From positions 546,063 to 610,062 of the forward strand of contig CAJNDS010000890.1 in NCBI GenBank assembly GCA_905221605.1: a DNA stretch of 64,000 nt. The letters run 5' to 3'. Positions within the stretch are counted from its first letter, which is position 1, and each line of letters starts with the position of its first letter. Of this stretch, positions 56,306 to 64,000 are shown one piece after another. The position numbers and the translations under genes are program-made. Below the pieces are notes generated by a model. That model had not been told where the DNA came from, searched no databases, and worked only from the letters and a program-made list of their open reading frames with translations. Origin of the DNA: Symbiodinium natans. Its lineage: Eukaryota; Sar; Dinophyceae; Suessiales; Symbiodiniaceae.

Positions 56306-56495
56306 CTGCAAAGTGGAGCCATGTGGAAGCACGTTTTTGTCAGTGGACGCTGCTGGTCATGTAGGGGTCTTGGCTTTGCTGCTTTTGGGGTTGAGGGGGG
56401 GGTGCGGGGGCAGGGGCGGGTTGGGGAACTTATAGAGAAACACAGCCTTAAACTCTAAACCCAAAACCCCAAACCCGAAACCCTAAAACCTAAGC

Positions 56496-56538
56496 CGATT
56501 CTTTGGTTTGGCCTGACATGCCTCCGGTGGTCGTTGCA
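56496..56538 (-). CDS. candidate short exon
   Basis: Reads CNDHRRHVRPNQRI; acceptor TCTGACGCCACAG, GC donor GCTTAGG. Confidence 0.42.
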
Positions 56539-56649
56539 CTGTGGCGTCAGACCGCCACAGACTAGTGCAAATTCTATAGGCCCTATCAATCTCCCGAAAC
56601 CCTAAACCCTGAACCCTAAACTTGAAACCCTCAACCCAAACTCCTACAC

Positions 56650-56712
56650 CGTGAGCCCATTGCAGCCAGAACCAAATGTCCGTGCCCCCTGTAAGAAGCT
56701 GTGCCCTCGGCC
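56650..56712 (-). CDS. candidate internal exon, 20 codons
   Basis: Frames AEGTASYRGHGHLVLAAMGS and PRAQLLTGGTDIWFWLQWAH are both open between GTTCAGCAAG and GTGTAGGAG. Confidence 0.48.
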
Positions 56713-56850
56713 CTTGCTGAACTCGTTAAGGGCTAACCCTAAACCCTAAACCCTAAACCCTACACCCTTAAACCCTAAACCCTAAACCTCAGACCCTAGA
56801 CCCTAGTCCCTACACCCTAAACCCTAAGCCCTAAACCCTAAACCCTAAAC

Positions 56851-56915
56851 CCAATTTTGGGGACCATTTCTTCCCCAAGGTGAGCATAGACATGAGGACC
56901 GCACTGACTAAAACC
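56851..56915 (-). CDS. candidate internal exon, 21 codons
   Basis: Reads VLVSAVLMSMLTLGKKWSPK then L to an array-derived GTTTAGGG donor; acceptor AACTGCTAAAAG. Hydrophobic start. Confidence 0.48.
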
Positions 56916-56987
56916 CTTTTAGCAGTTGGTGCCAATAACCTACACAAAGTAGGTCCGGGGATTCTTAAGATTCAGCCCAAACTAAAC

Positions 56988-57042
56988 ATGAAACGTCGTG
57001 GCGGCAAATGAGGAGGCATCAGGCAGAGTCCACCGTCGCGAC
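56988..57042 (-). CDS. candidate internal exon, 18 codons
   Basis: Reads SRRWTLPDASSFAATTFH; acceptor CTAAGCTTTTCGCAG, donor GTTTAG. Confidence 0.5.
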
Positions 57043-57208
57043 CTGCGAAAAGCTTAGGGAATTTACCTGAAGGTCCTAATGTAGTTCCTTCGCTATGGCT
57101 GTCGCTTCAAAACCCTAAACCCTAAACCCTAACCCCAAACCCCAAACCCTAAAACCTAAACCCTAAACCCTAAACCCTAAACCCTGAAAGGGTGCGGGCC
57201 CCACAAAC

Positions 57209-57245
57209 AAGCCCATCTTCCAAGCGCTGTTTAAGGTTTTGGCAC
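57209..57245 (-). CDS. candidate short exon
   Basis: Reads CQNLKQRLEDGL; acceptor GGACCTGCAAG, donor GTTTGTGG. Confidence 0.42.
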
Positions 57246-57258
57246 CTTGCAGGTCCTA

Positions 57259-57509
57259 CTTGGAGGTTCATGATACTTAAAATTATAAGGGGTTTAGGGT
57301 TTAGGGTTTTAGGGTTTAGGGTTTAGGGTTTAGGGTTTAGGGTTTAGGGTTTAGGGTTTAGGTTTTAGGGTTTAGGGTTTAGGGTTTAGGGTAAGCAATT
57401 ATAACTGTACTTATAACCCGCTTACAAGCCGCTTAAGTGCCCGAATATAGTTCTAAGTACAACTATAAGTTCAGGTATATTTGGTTAATAAGTACCATGA
57501 ACCTCCAAG
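57259..57509. mobile_element. MITE family A copy 3, interrupted by a heptamer array
   Basis: CTTGGAGGTTCATGATACTT and AAGTACCATGAACCTCCAAG ends, flanked by TA on both sides. About 14 TTTAGGG units (57291-57392) sit inside; AATTATAA occurs on both sides of the array (57281-57288, 57397-57404). Confidence 0.8.
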
Positions 57510-57838
57510 TACGGTTGAGTCAAGGGCTATGGTACCGCGGACGCCGAGCTACCCTCAACCCAAGGAAAATGTGAAGAACAAATGATTGCTATGCTATACC
57601 GCTTCTAAACCCTGTAAGCACTATAAACCCTAAACACCCTTATAAACCCTAAACCCTAAACTTAAAGCCCTAAAACCTAAACCCTAATACCTACCTAAAC
57701 CCTAAACGGGATTCAGAGTATGAAGGCTTTGGGTGGGGATTGAGGTTCGGGTTTATGGCGGCCCGACCAAAAAAACAAGTGGATTGTCGGCTTTAGCGTG
57801 CTTTGCTTTTTAAGGCGTCCTTATGATAACCAGCAAGT

Positions 57839-57961
57839 CTATTCACGGAACACGCTTTCTTGCTTTGAGAGTGGCGTGTCAGGGAACCGAACCCGTGAAA
57901 AGACGGGATCCTGGCTTGGTATTTTGCGGAGGGAAAGGGAGGGAGCGGGGGAGAGTTGCGA
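57839..57961 (-). CDS. candidate 3'-terminal exon, 40 codons plus stop
   Basis: Reads SQLSPAPSLSLRKIPSQDPV then FSRVRFPDTPLSKQESVFRE and TAG. Acceptor GTTCTACATCAAAAAAG with a good pyrimidine tract upstream. A plus ORF of 116 codons crosses the same bases but ends in heptamer sequence. Confidence 0.5.
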   Translation of the reverse strand, partial: SQLSPAPSLSLRKIPSQDPVFSRVRFPDTPLSKQESVFRE

Positions 57962-58148
57962 CTTTTTTGATGTAGAACAGGAAAATGTAACAAGGTGCTG
58001 CGAGACTCGACCCAAAACGCCAGACAACGAACGCTACACCCTAAACAAACCCCAAACCCCAAACCCCAAACCCCAGACCCTAAACCCTAAACTTCTGGGG
58101 GGGGTCCGACCTCGGCTACTTTCACCGCACTTTTTCTTGGCTATGTAG

Positions 58149-58193
58149 TCAGCAAAGCATGGTGCAGAGGCTCCAGCGGAGAGGCAGGACCTG
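58149..58193 (-). CDS. weak candidate terminal exon
   Basis: Reads QVLPLRWSLCTMLC then TGA; acceptor GCTTTTCTACTCCGAAG. The plus alternative RLQRRGRTCFG has donor GTAGAA. Confidence 0.3.
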   Translation of the reverse strand, partial: QVLPLRWSLCTMLC

Positions 58194-58375
58194 CTTCGGA
58201 GTAGAAAAGCACAAATCAGTACGGTAGAGATCTCAACCCGCTAGGCTCTATAGACCGATGCCCTAGGCGCGAACTCCCCCCCCCCCCCCCCGAACCCGTG
58301 GGCCCTAACTCCCCAAATCCGAGAGAATCAGTCGGTGCCTGTAACCCTAAACCCTAAACCCTAGATCTTACAAAC

Positions 58376-58486
58376 CTCATACGACTCCGAACTCTTGGCC
58401 GCGGCGCTCCCCGCTGACTCTCTGGAACAAGGCCGGTGGGCGCTCAACAAAGAAACCTTTGAAACCCTTACCTGTTTTACAGGATT
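58376..58486 (-). CDS. strong candidate exon, exactly 37 codons
   Basis: Reads NPVKQVRVSKVSLLSAHRPC then SRESAGSAAAKSSESYE. Acceptor TATACCCCTACTTCAG, donor GAG|GTTTGTAAG. Ser/Ala-rich second half. Confidence 0.6.
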
Positions 58487-58639
58487 CTGAAGTAGGGGTA
58501 TATAAGGGTTCCTCAATTGAGGGCCCATATTAAGGGACCCTGAAAGCACCCTAGAACTTATGTAAGTACTAATTATGGGATAATACAGAATACCAAGGAA
58601 TGTGCAAGTGCGTGGCGTGGTCCCACGTAGACATAGAAG

Positions 58640-58682
58640 TCATTTGGTGCAGGCTTTAGTGATTTCAGCCTGTGCGCGCGTA
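58640..58682 (-). CDS. weak candidate terminal exon
   Basis: Reads TRAQAEITKACTK then TGA; acceptor CTGCTCTGCTGCTCCAG. Confidence 0.36.
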
Positions 58683-58916
58683 CTGGAGCAGCAGAGCAGT
58701 AGAGGGGGAGGACTAGCTGAACCGACGACATACGAAGCAAACCTCTATTCCCTAAACCCCAAACCCTAAATCCTCCAAACCCTAAACCCTGGCCTTCTTG
58801 GGAATCCCTGCCAAGCGTCTACAGACTCGAAAACCCTAGATGCGCAAGGATGAGCCCTGATTATGCTAGGGGTTCAGATGCACCCTTTGGGGTGTGGCCT
58901 GGTTTCATAGGCCCAA

Positions 58917-59002
58917 ACCCTAAACCCTAAACCCTAAACCCTAAACCCTAAACCCTAAACCCTAAACCCTAAACCCTAAACCCTAAACCCTAAACCCTAA
59001 AA
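58917..59002 (-). repeat. CCCTAAA array
   Basis: About 12 perfect units. Confidence 0.95.
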
Positions 59003-59179
59003 CCTGAACCTTCTGGCTTTGGCTTGAGGTCTTGGGCCTGCTGAATCAATAGCCAGGCCTTTCGCATTAATGATGATCGTGTTAATGATTGTGTTTTCTA
59101 CATGTTTATGCACATCCTTGAATAAATAATGTAACTAGAAACATATATATATATATATATAATGTATTTATGTGTTTAC

Positions 59180-59516
59180 ATGCAGTGACCCATGGCATGA
59201 TCTTTGGGGATACTGGGGAAGTCACGCCGAGCTGCCAGGGCCAAGGTGTAAGAATCCGAGTTTCAGAGCAGCTTGGCCGCGTCATGGAATCTCGGTATCT
59301 GAATCTCGGCGCTCTGCCGAGGATGGCGTTGATACCCCCCTCATTTTTCACTTTTAGGTCAAGCAGGAAGCTTTGCATAGCCAAAGTAAGGTGTTCGCCT
59401 TCTTCCTTCATAAGGGGGTATTCGGCCCTTTGCGAACCTTCAAAAGGGGCCAGGCCCGTGTTCACAATTTTCGTTGGCACCGTCGAGCTTCTAGAAGCTC
59501 GGAGGGTCGCAAGCAT
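59180..59516 (-). CDS. candidate first exon with ATG, about 112 codons
   Basis: Reads MLATLRASRSSTVPTKIVNT, GLAPFEGSQRAEYPLMKEEG, EHLTLAMQSFLLDLKVKNEG, GINAILGRAPRFRYRDS and LTPWPWQLGVTSPVSPKIM, then donor GCAT|GTAAACAC. The start could instead be an acceptor at CTTCTAG (59491). A plus ORF of 122 codons overlaps. The minus one has the better composition. Unidentified. Confidence 0.55.
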
Positions 59517-59870
59517 GGTTCAGGGTTCAGGGCTTTAGGCTTTAGGGCTTAGGATGTAACTAGGGTTTCGGGTTTAGGGCTTAGGTGCACTCTGGACAGC
59601 TAGATCATGCTTCGGAAGACAACAGAACGTATACTGCCCGGCTAAGCGTGCGTGCGGCCTCCCCTCTCAAAAATGGGCACTCAAAAGGCCCTAGCTGCGA
59701 CTCTAGGCGCCTTGGGGACCAAATGAGCCTTGAAATTGGGACCATTTGAAGTAGGGTTTATATTTCTTGTATCCCCAAAAAGACATCCAAGGTCTACACT
59801 CACCAATATGAAAAAGGAACCTTATATACACTCACCAAAAACAGTAATATCAACCCTGCTTCATATACCC

Positions 59871-59992
59871 TATACTAGACCCAAGAGAAACCTAGACACA
59901 CAAAGGGTGCCCTTTTTGGTTTCACGGGGCCTAGAAGGGGACCTAAACCCTAAAACACAGGAATGAGGGCCCACTCTGGGTCCGAGTACCCC
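59871..59992. mobile_element. MITE family C copy
   Basis: ACTAGACCCAAGAGAAACCTAG and GGGCCCACTCTGGGTCC ends; GGTGCCCTTTTTGGTTT core. Confidence 0.65.
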
Positions 59993-60084
59993 TACACCCT
60001 CTAGTCCCAAACCCTAAACCCTAAACCCTACACCCTACACCCTAAACCCTATAGACCCTAAACCCTAAAAGAAGGGGCATCCAT

Positions 60085-60149
60085 TTAGCATTTGGTCCTT
60101 AAGGCCTGCAGCGTGGACATCTGAGCGAACACCGTCGCTAAATGTGCTG
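60085..60149 (-). CDS. candidate terminal exon, 20 codons plus stop
   Basis: Reads AHLATVFAQMSTLQALRTKC then TAA; acceptor CATCTCGGGCCCAG. A second frame (STFSDGVRSDVHAAGLKDQM) is open too. Confidence 0.43.
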
Positions 60150-60408
60150 CTGGGCCCGAGATGTCAGACAGCAGCAGAACCAGGGTTCAGGCCAACATAT
60201 TAGGGTTTAGGGTTTAGGGTTTAGGGTTTAGGGTTCAGGGCTAGGGTTTAGGGTTTCGGTAACCCTGCACGTCGCACAGGCTTTCTAGGCTTATGTACTT
60301 GTAAGCTCTACCTATCTGTATCTCTACTGACTGCGTACGGCAGGCACAATTTATGACTGTATGACAGTATATGGTATATGTCCATGCAGAAACAGTATCT
60401 AATAACTA

Positions 60409-60524
60409 TACTAGACCCCAGAGTAACCTATGCATAACAAGGGTGCCCTTTTTGTTTTGAAGGGAAGTAGAAGGGACCCTAAACCCCGAAGAAAGGGAAT
60501 AAGGGCCTACTCCGGGTCCTAGTC
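60409..60524. mobile_element. MITE family C copy
   Basis: ACTAGACCCCAGAGTAACCTATG and GGGCCTACTCCGGGTCCTAGT ends, close to the family consensus. Confidence 0.7.
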
Positions 60525-60537
60525 TCAGTGCCCCCCA

Positions 60538-60670
60538 AACCCTAAACCCTAGCCCTAAACCCTAAACCCTAAACCCTAAACCCTAAACCCTAAACCCTAA
60601 ACCCTAAACCCTAAACCCTAAACCCTAAACCCTAAACTCTAGCCCTAAACCCTAAACCCTAAACCCTGAA
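60538..60670 (-). repeat. CCCTAAA array
   Basis: About 18 units. Confidence 0.95.
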
Positions 60671-60685
60671 TATTTAACCCTGAAC

Positions 60686-60721
60686 CCTTGGCCTAGGCGG
60701 CATCCTGGTAGCTTTTGTAGG
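60686..60721 (-). CDS. candidate short exon, exactly 12 codons
   Basis: Reads PTKATRMPPRPR; acceptor GGAGGCTTGCAAAG, donor GTTCAGGG. Confidence 0.35.
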
Positions 60722-60768
60722 CTTTGCAAGCCTCCAAGAAGGACCTAAGCAGGACTCAGGGCAATTAG

Positions 60769-60893
60769 GGTTTAGGGTTTAGGGTTTAGGGTTTAGGGGT
60801 TTAGGGGTTTAGGGGTTTAGGGGTTTAGGGGTTTAGGGGTTTAGGGGTTTAGGGGTTTAGGGGTTTAGGGGTTTAGGGGTTTAGGGGTTTAGG
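60769..60893 (+). repeat. TTTAGGGG 8-base array
   Basis: About 12 identical TTTAGGGG units after four TTTAGGG units. From here to about 61380 no gene is evident. Confidence 0.92.
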
Positions 60894-61412
60894 GCTTCGG
60901 GCATTTAGGGCTTCGGGTTCAGGGGTTTAAAGCTTTATGATTCAGGCTTTAGAGTTTAGGGTTTAGGGCTTTAGGATTCAGGGTTTAGGATTTTTGGTGA
61001 TTCATGGTTTAGGGTGCTTCGGGTGTCAAGTTCAGCAAGGCTCAGGGCATTTAGGACCTGGGAACCCAACGCCCCTACATACCCTAAACCCTAAACCCTA
61101 AACCCCTAAACCCTATGAGGAAGCCCTAAACTCTTTAAAGCCTCAGCGTACGAGCCAACACCTCTAAACCCTCAAGCGGACGCCCCGAAAACCTTAATCC
61201 TTAAACCAAGAATAAGACTTTAAACCAAAGAAATAAACCCGAAACCCTTAACCCTGGCTCGCATAGTCTTGGTAGCCCAGTAACCATCTTATAGGAAGGG
61301 TACGAAATTTTGGCTGGTTACTTGAAACGGGGAACACAAAACCAAAAACACAGGGTAAAGGGCACCACTGGGCTACCAAGTAATCCGACAGGTTGATGGG
61401 ATGACAAGCACG

Positions 61413-61580
61413 CTACTCATCCACGCAGAAGTTCCTGCTTGACGCCGCCTGCACGGTCTTGGGCAAAAGTTTTTGGGCCCGCCACTCCTCATCGGGAGGC
61501 TCTCTGCATCCATTCTGCGCGTCTGTGTACCACAAGTGAATGCCGCGCACTTCTGGCACTCTCGTTGAGCACCCACACCC
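61413..61580 (-). CDS. strong candidate 3'-terminal exon, 55 codons plus stop
   Basis: Reads GCGCSTRVPEVRGIHLWYTD, AQNGCREPPDEEWRAQKLLP and KTVQAASSRNFCVDE with TAG. Acceptor TCCAACCGGCAG, but the frame is open back to the MITE at 61636. A second frame (EAWVGSPTGRGVGAQRECQK...) is also open. The first has far better protein character. Confidence 0.57.
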   Translation of the reverse strand, partial: GCGCSTRVPEVRGIHLWYTDAQNGCREPPDEEWRAQKLLPKTVQAASSRNFCVDE

Positions 61581-61635
61581 CTGCCGGTTGGAGAGCCCAC
61601 CCAAGCCTCCACGCAGTGATCCTATGAAAACGCTA

Positions 61636-61776
61636 CTTGGGGGTTCATGGTACTTCTTAACCAATGAGAACTGTACTTACAACTGTACTTATAAGCCCCT
61701 TCAGTGCCCTAATATGGCTATAAGTACAGTTATAAGTACAGGTGTAATCGGTTAAGAAGTACCATGAACCTTCAGG
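61636..61776. mobile_element. MITE family A copy 4
   Basis: CTTGGGGGTTCATGGTACTT and AAGTACCATGAACCTTCAG ends with inner AACTGTACTTA/TAAGTACAGTT dyads. On the minus strand GTTCATGG would be the donor of the exon at 61770-61862. Confidence 0.75.
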
Positions 61777-61862
61777 TAGAAGCTCAAGGGCTCCCGCACA
61801 AATTCTGCAACGGACACCGAGGGGATAGAGTCAGCGAAGGAAGCGCTTTCGGGTTGTTCCAT
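61770..61862 (-). CDS. candidate first exon, exactly 31 codons from ATG
   Basis: Reads MEQPESASFADSIPSVSVAE then FVREPLSFYLK, ending AAG|GTTCATGG inside the MITE end. Joining directly to the MITE's left acceptor meets TAG, so the next acceptor used must be another one. Confidence 0.45.
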
Positions 61863-62520
61863 CGCGTTTAGGGCTTAGGGTTTAGGATTTGCCTGGCCAC
61901 GCTTCCTAGGGTTTACCTCGGGTGTTCCGGGTTGGGTTTAAGGCAAATTTTGGGGTTTTGGTATAGGCTTTGAGGTTGTTTCAGGGGGGGTATTTGTCAA
62001 TCATGGGGGGGAACCCCTCCCAAGAGGAAGCCCCCAACCCCCCCCCCCTTCAAAGAGTCAAAGAAGCTTGGAGTTTTGGGGTTTAGGGTTTAGGGTCCCC
62101 AAGCCCTAAACCCTAAACCCTATAAACCCTAACCTCAACCCTAAGACGGCCAAATATGCCCTAGTCCTGCCCTGAACCCTAACCCTAACCCTATAGTGGC
62201 ATGTTCTTCAGCACATTCCTTTGCGGGGAGGGGGAGAGAACAAAAACATCCTTTGGGGTCCCCTGACTGCGGACTCTCATATGGGGGTTTAGGGTTTACT
62301 GTAGGGTTTAGGGTTTAGGGTTTAGGGGTCTTAAAGGCCCCTCTACGAGGGAAATCATGTTGGGATGCTATGGGTCTACTAGGAGAACCATACCGAAACT
62401 GCAGTCTACAGTGGCCATGCGGGAAGAGGGACGATGATCAACAACCATGAAGTTCTTTCTGATCCTTCGTTTTCGGGAAGGCCTAATTAGGAAAGTCTGA
62501 AAAACATCCGTAAAGGTTGT

Positions 62521-62715
62521 CTATGATCTCATCGAATTTCCTTCATCCACCCTCGGGTTTGCTACTGTGGGGTTCTCCTTCTCCTTATGTGGAGTCCCCA
62601 ATTCGTCAGTCTGTTTTGGGTTCAGGCTTTTGGAGGAACTGAAGTACCCCGAAGGAGCTACATTCGGGAACCAGGTGTACCCCGCGCTGAGGAATAAATA
62701 CTCTAACCCTGCATC
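62521..62715 (-). CDS. candidate 3'-terminal exon, 64 codons plus stop
   Basis: Reads DAGLEYLFLSAGYTWFPNVA, PSGYFSSSKSLNPKQTDELG, TPHKEKENPTVANPRVDEG and NSMRS with TAG. Acceptor GCTTTGATTGAG. The charged C-terminal half is convincing. A plus ORF of 93 codons overlaps. Confidence 0.5.
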   Translation of the reverse strand, partial: DAGLEYLFLSAGYTWFPNVAPSGYFSSSKSLNPKQTDELGTPHKEKENPTVANPRVDEGNSMRS

Positions 62716-62823
62716 CTCAATCAAAGCCTACAGAACACTCTACTTGCCTACCAGTACAGTTGCATGGGTTACGCCTTCTAGTGCAGGGGTACATACTGCG
62801 AAGCTGCTGAGTACCCCAAGCCC

Positions 62824-62944
62824 CAAACTACACCCAAGAGGAGCCTAGGTCTAAAAGGGGTGCCCTTTTCGTTCTAACGAGAAGTACAAGGGACCCTAAA
62901 CCCTAAAAAAAGGGAGTAAGGGCCTACGCACTCCGGGTCCTCGT
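62824..62944. mobile_element. MITE family C copy
   Basis: AAACTACACCCAAGAGGAGCCTAGG and GGGCCTACGCACTCCGGGTCC ends; GGTGCCCTTTTCGTT core. Confidence 0.6.
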
Positions 62945-63037
62945 AAACCCCCCGTTAAGACGCAGTTAAGACCCTAAACCCTAAGCCCTAAACCCTAAAC
63001 CCTAACCCCTAAACTCTCAGCCCGAAACCCCAAACCG

Positions 63038-63117
63038 TTAAGACGAGCCGGTGAACTCGTAGCATCGAGCGCAGCCAGGGTAGTCGCTCAGCATACGTTC
63101 AGGATGGAACTGAAGAC
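63038..63117 (-). CDS. candidate 3'-terminal exon with DYPG, 25 codons plus stop
   Basis: Reads LQFHPERMLSDYPGCARCYE then FTGSS and TAA; acceptor AACGCGTTTCGAG. If a GTATGC donor is used instead the exon would be only VFSSILN. Confidence 0.45.
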
Positions 63118-63335
63118 CTCGAAACGCGTTGAGGGCTTACAGTGTTTAGGGTTTAGGGTTTAGGATTTAGGGTTTAGGTTTTAAGTAGGGTTCAGGGTTT
63201 AGGGTTTAGGGTTTAGGATTTAGGGTTTAGAATTTAGGGTTTATAGTGTTCAGGGTCTTAGGAGCTACAGGGTTTAGGGCGGAATTTGGGTAGTGCGACT
63301 CAGGGGCTTCTTTCGGGTTTTAGAGTTGTGTTAAC

Positions 63336-63360
63336 CCTCCTAAATGCCTCAAATCCACCA
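63336..63360 (-). CDS. micro-exon candidate
   Basis: Reads GGFEAFRR; acceptor GGCTGAGAACCCCAG, donor GTTAACAC. Confidence 0.3.
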
Positions 63361-63564
63361 CTGGGGTTCTCAGCCGTGAGAAATCAAACTCACATATTCG
63401 GGGGTTCAGGGTTTAGGGTTTAGGGTTTAGGGTTTAGGGTTTAGGGTTTAGGGTTTAGGGTGTAGGGTAAGGGAAACTTAAGGTCTTGACACCATGGAGT
63501 GCGGAGTGCGGTTCTGGGCCGATGCAGGGATTTAAGGTGGTCAGAAGACCCCCCCCCCGCCCAA

Positions 63565-63652
63565 ACCCTAAACCCTAAATCCTAAACCCTAAATCCTAAA
63601 CCCTAAATCCTAAACCCTAAATCCTAAACCCTAAATCCTAAACCCTAAACCC
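63565..63652 (-). repeat. alternating CCCTAAA / TCCTAAA array
   Basis: Strict alternation of CCCTAAA and TCCTAAA forms a 14-base higher-order unit, about six copies. Confidence 0.92.
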
Positions 63653-63669
63653 AAAACCAAAACAAAAAC

Positions 63670-63716
63670 CTGAGCCGGTGTGTAGGTTTCATGGCCAGGG
63701 TGGCTTCCAGAGGAGC
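63670..63716 (-). CDS. strong candidate internal exon
   Basis: Acceptor CGCTGTTGTTTTCCCAG and donor CAG|GTTTTTG are near consensus. Frames APLEATLAMKPTHRL and, in phase with the exon at the edge, SSGSHPGHETYTPAQ are open. Confidence 0.52.
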
Positions 63717-63960
63717 CTGGGAAAACAACAGCGGGCATCTCTTTTGAAGTAAGGTACGGGTGGGGTGGGGGGGGGGGGGTTGTTCCGAAGGCAACCCTAA
63801 ACCCTAAGCCCTGAACCCTAAAGCGAAGCCCTAACCCTCAACCCTGAACCTAAACCCTAACCCCCAACCCCTTCCCCCCCGCCAAAGAAAGGAGGAACAA
63901 GGCACCAGAGGCTGGGTCTGCCTCAGCCGCTTTTCACAAAATCAATTCTAGCCGAGATAC

Positions 63961-64000
63961 CCACAACAAACTGCCCCTGCTTGGGGTTGTAGCGCGGATC
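63961..64000 (-). CDS. partial exon at the window edge
   Basis: Reads DPRYNPKQGQFVV up to donor GTATCTCG; its 5' part lies beyond 64000. Confidence 0.45.

Noticed and set aside
57840-57905. B-box-like GGGTTCGGTTCCC on the minus strand
   Set aside because: No matching D-arm, anticodon stem or acceptor stem. It lies inside a well-supported coding frame.
120-64000. The window as a true chromosome end
   Set aside because: Heptamer arrays are short, variant, in both orientations and spread evenly between exons; none is terminal.

Overview
This window looks like nuclear DNA of a dinoflagellate or close relative. Plant/alveolate-type telomere heptamers (TTTAGGG/CCCTAAA) occur in short arrays every few hundred bases, in both orientations, across nearly the whole 64 kb. 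Apart from one LTR element there is no long gene. Coding-looking sequence comes as stretches of roughly 25-300 bp, many flanked by an AG acceptor and a GT, GC or GA donor, a donor repertoire known from dinoflagellates. A half-tRNA primer site in the LTR element and remnants resembling an IS1595-type transposase and a PIF1-like helicase fit the same picture. The organism call is inference.

I read the window mainly as minus-strand multi-exon genes with small exons and repeat-filled introns. The best exons (46084-46185, 49045-49115, 55351-55441, 52245-52317, 58376-58486, 24928-24993, 35562-35699, 17512-17718, 47882-48139, 59180-59516) are open end to end in one frame and bounded by acceptor and donor signals. 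Terminal exons with in-frame stops are proposed near 24.2, 50.4, 53.7, 57.8, 61.4, 62.5 and 63.0 kb, so several genes may be present. Short exons are weak evidence singly: 20-30 open codons occur by chance, splice dinucleotides are common, and several spacers are open on both strands. No exon could be assigned a confident product.

Introns: at more than ten proposed exons the donor is the first unit of a telomere array (exon|GTTTAGGG), and at some introns the acceptor side carries the inverse CCCTAAA array. A TIR element of about 140 bp (copies at 27.5, 33.4, 57.3, 61.7 kb) has GT and AG at its ends and would splice out exactly at 27.5 kb with the reading frame kept. These resemble introner elements. 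At least six other short TIR/MITE-like families fill introns.

Layout: 0-37 kb, minus-strand exons among heptamer arrays and MITEs, with a broken transposase at 0.7-1.2 kb; 37.39-42.50 kb, a plus-strand LTR element with about 250-bp LTRs and one large Gag-like protein (WW, S1, three CCCH fingers, SAM-like region) but no protease, integrase or reverse transcriptase; 43.9-44.5 kb, a frameshifted PIF1-type helicase remnant; 45-49.5 kb, minus-strand exons; 49.6-53.0 kb, a stretch almost free of heptamers with a Lys/Gly-rich and acidic gene tail; 53-64 kb, minus-strand exons among arrays and MITEs, the last one running off the right edge.
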